In this document: piece by piece, positions 62,201-64,000 of the stretch | How positions within the stretch are numbered: the first letter of the stretch is position 1 | How the letters are laid out: each line of letters starts with the position of its first letter | Origin: Baylisascaris procyonis | Lineage: Eukaryota; Nematoda; Chromadorea; Rhabditida; Ascarididae | Assembly (NCBI GenBank): GCA_037389465.1 | Contig: JAZARR010000197.1 | Span: 6,062,501 to 6,126,500, forward strand | Reading direction: 5' to 3' | DNA length: 64,000 bases | Position numbers and translations under genes: made by a program | Notes under the pieces: model-generated | Databases searched by the model: none | What the model was told of the DNA's origin: nothing | What the model saw: the letters and a program-made list of their open reading frames with translations, nothing else

Positions 62201-64000
62201 AATCAATCAATAATTTCAATTGCATTAAAATACAGTAAAGACCCCCGCAGAAATGTTTCAGTTTATTTCGCCAAAGACCAGTCGAAACTGATATTCACCG
62301 ATGGACTTTAACTCCGCAGGGATAGCTTGTTAGATGGATCATTTGATAGCCGACCCATTGGAAAGCGAGCAAAGAGTGCGCATCCGTGAACCTTCCCAAG
62401 CCTTAACTGTGACGCGATCCTCCCGAGGCAACTGAATTTTAAGACCTCCATCTACAAAACCGGAACTTCATGCAACAAATCGTGCCGTCATCACGTTCAT
62501 GAACTCACAATTTTTCTCCACTCTCAGCACCATAATACGTGATTAGTAAAATTTGTCCAGTATTTTGCAACTTCCATGAGGACTGCATTCGTCTGCTTGT
62601 GGCCCGAAATATTCAACTTTATATTCAATTCAAAAACTCACTTAAGGTGATAAGAATATCTGCGAGCTGAACGGGCAAGAGGGAGAAGTGGAGATGGGGT
62701 GAGGGGTGTGATGCAGCCATAAGAAATGACCTGCATACAATGGGTCCCACATCCACATCCTCCTTGATGTAATTCCACACACTTTATACACCATCAATCT
62801 AAAAGCCTCTGCCACGATACTCAAAGTGGTGAAAAAAACTTTCTACAAAGCGAAACAAAGGTCGTTCTATTGTGGTTAAGATGGAAAGCGAAAATTTGCA
62901 TCGGGGAAGCAGCGAAAATGAGGCAAACTGATTGCAGTCTCAGTTCAGCGACAAATACAAGAGAGAGGAAGTTTCTAATGAACACCGCTTTTCATGGAAT
63001 GTCACCTGTGCATCGCATTGGCAGAATACCATAGGTGTCCGTGAGCATATTTTGTTCTCGTCAATGGTTATGTCGCGAACTTAGCCCCAAACTTTGCAAC
63101 AACATCGAAGGAAATTCTAGAAAGCTGCAAATATGAGGTGCTATTCTCGAATCTCCACTATTCTTATTTATTTGTTCGAAAAAAATTCAACTCGGGAATT
63201 TTAATTAAAAGATGAAATCCTACATAATAATAATTTAATGACATAAACAGTGGGGTTGTGATTTTTTTTTTAAATTTAAGTTTAATCAATATAACAAGCA
63301 TTCCATCATTGCGAATAAACATCGAAAACATTCTTGATTAAGATGCTGTCTTTTTATTATAATCAATAAACAGAGATAATGTAAACAACAGTTCAAGTTT
63401 CAAAAAAAAGTTAGCTAATCAGAAATGCAAATTTTGATGCAAATGTGGGAATTTTTACCTACGAGATTTGTCGAGCTAAAGTAATCAGTGGAATGCTTGT
63501 CAGTCAGCCAATTATAAATTACATATGAGATAGAAGGTGGGAATATGAAAACAATTTGTACACTCTCAAATTGCCATGCGCAAATACTTAGAAAATAAGA
63601 TTGAAAGCATGAAAAAATTTGATGAAACAATAAAAAGGCAGGTTAACTACGGAAATCACGAAATACATCAAGAAGGTTCCAGATTATTTTTTCTGAAATT
63701 TACTAGGATGTCCTGAATTGAACGATGAGCAAAAACGGGAGCATAAAATAGACGACTGAATATGAATATATCGCACAACCTGACGTAGTTCTTAGTTGCC
63801 GAACTGAAATAGAATTAAACTTTAATAGATGAATTTCTTGTTTTAGATGCTATTGAGTAGTGAAAAACTATTGCAAATGTTGGTGTAGAAATTGAAAGTG
63901 ATTGGGCAGTAGAAATTTTAAATAATATACGAGCAATATAATAAACAGATTAATAATTGATTATTAATAATAGATTCTCATTGATAAGGTTTATTAATGC
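59291..64000. other. Intergenic to the right edge
   Basis: GC-richer blocks at 59300-59830 (possible SINE body) and 62230-63080 alternate with AT-rich sequence. A C-run lies at 61915-61925. ORFs of up to 83 codons are present but none has a domain, a signal peptide or in-phase neighbours. Confidence 0.45.

Noticed and set aside
1..64000. CRISPR array, prophage, operon or other bacterial-type features
   Set aside because: No evenly spaced direct repeats, no dense coding and no Shine-Dalgarno sites; the sequence is intron-rich eukaryotic DNA.

Overview
The window looks like nuclear DNA from a nematode, probably of the strongylid (hookworm-like) group. It is AT-rich (roughly two thirds A+T by eye). 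Genes are split into many short exons with GT..AG introns and TTTTCAG/TTTTAG-type acceptors. It carries serpentine chemoreceptor-like genes with nematode-style architecture, remnants of BEL/Pao LTR retrotransposons, a tRNA-like SINE and many (AT)n tracts. The species is inference; no ribosomal or marker gene is present. All gene models are hand-spliced from the sequence, without transcripts or homology searches.

Left part (1-12.5 kb). A minus-strand gene for a multi-pass membrane protein runs off the left edge. A plus-strand serpentine receptor (GPCR-A, 6,865-10,770) follows. Its fourth exon is broken by a 19-T run and an in-frame stop.

12.5-27 kb. A ~0.95-kb inverted repeat (12,525-13,483 and 16,957-17,905) encloses a 3.5-kb spacer with a ~1-kb degenerate tetranucleotide array. 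A tiny cysteine-rich secreted-protein candidate (18,393-18,594, minus) and an orphan last-exon pair of a receptor-like gene (20,058-20,557, minus) follow. Most of 20.6-26.7 kb is unassigned.

27-33.8 kb. GPCR-B (27,164-31,848, plus) is an apparently intact paralogue of GPCR-A with matching exon phases (386 codons).

33.8-54 kb. This is the most interesting region. A direct tandem duplication (33,823-42,438 and 44,319-54,018) carries, on the minus strand in each copy, an 11-exon gene whose exons splice in phase to 284 and 283 residues. The predicted product has an N-terminal signal peptide or anchor, an ectodomain of about 200 residues, one C-terminal membrane helix and a basic cytoplasmic tail. 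I do not recognise the family. Several ectodomain exons differ far more between the copies than the introns beside them, and nearly all those differences change amino acids. This is the pattern expected of a diversifying surface receptor or recognition gene. A possible small secreted-protein gene is nested on the opposite strand in an intron of copy 2.

Two BEL/Pao remnants sit beside the duplication: one on the minus strand between the copies (43.3-44.3 kb) and one on the plus strand to its right (54.7-56.8 kb). The remainder to 64 kb is AT-rich sequence with one tRNA-derived SINE and no gene I can support.
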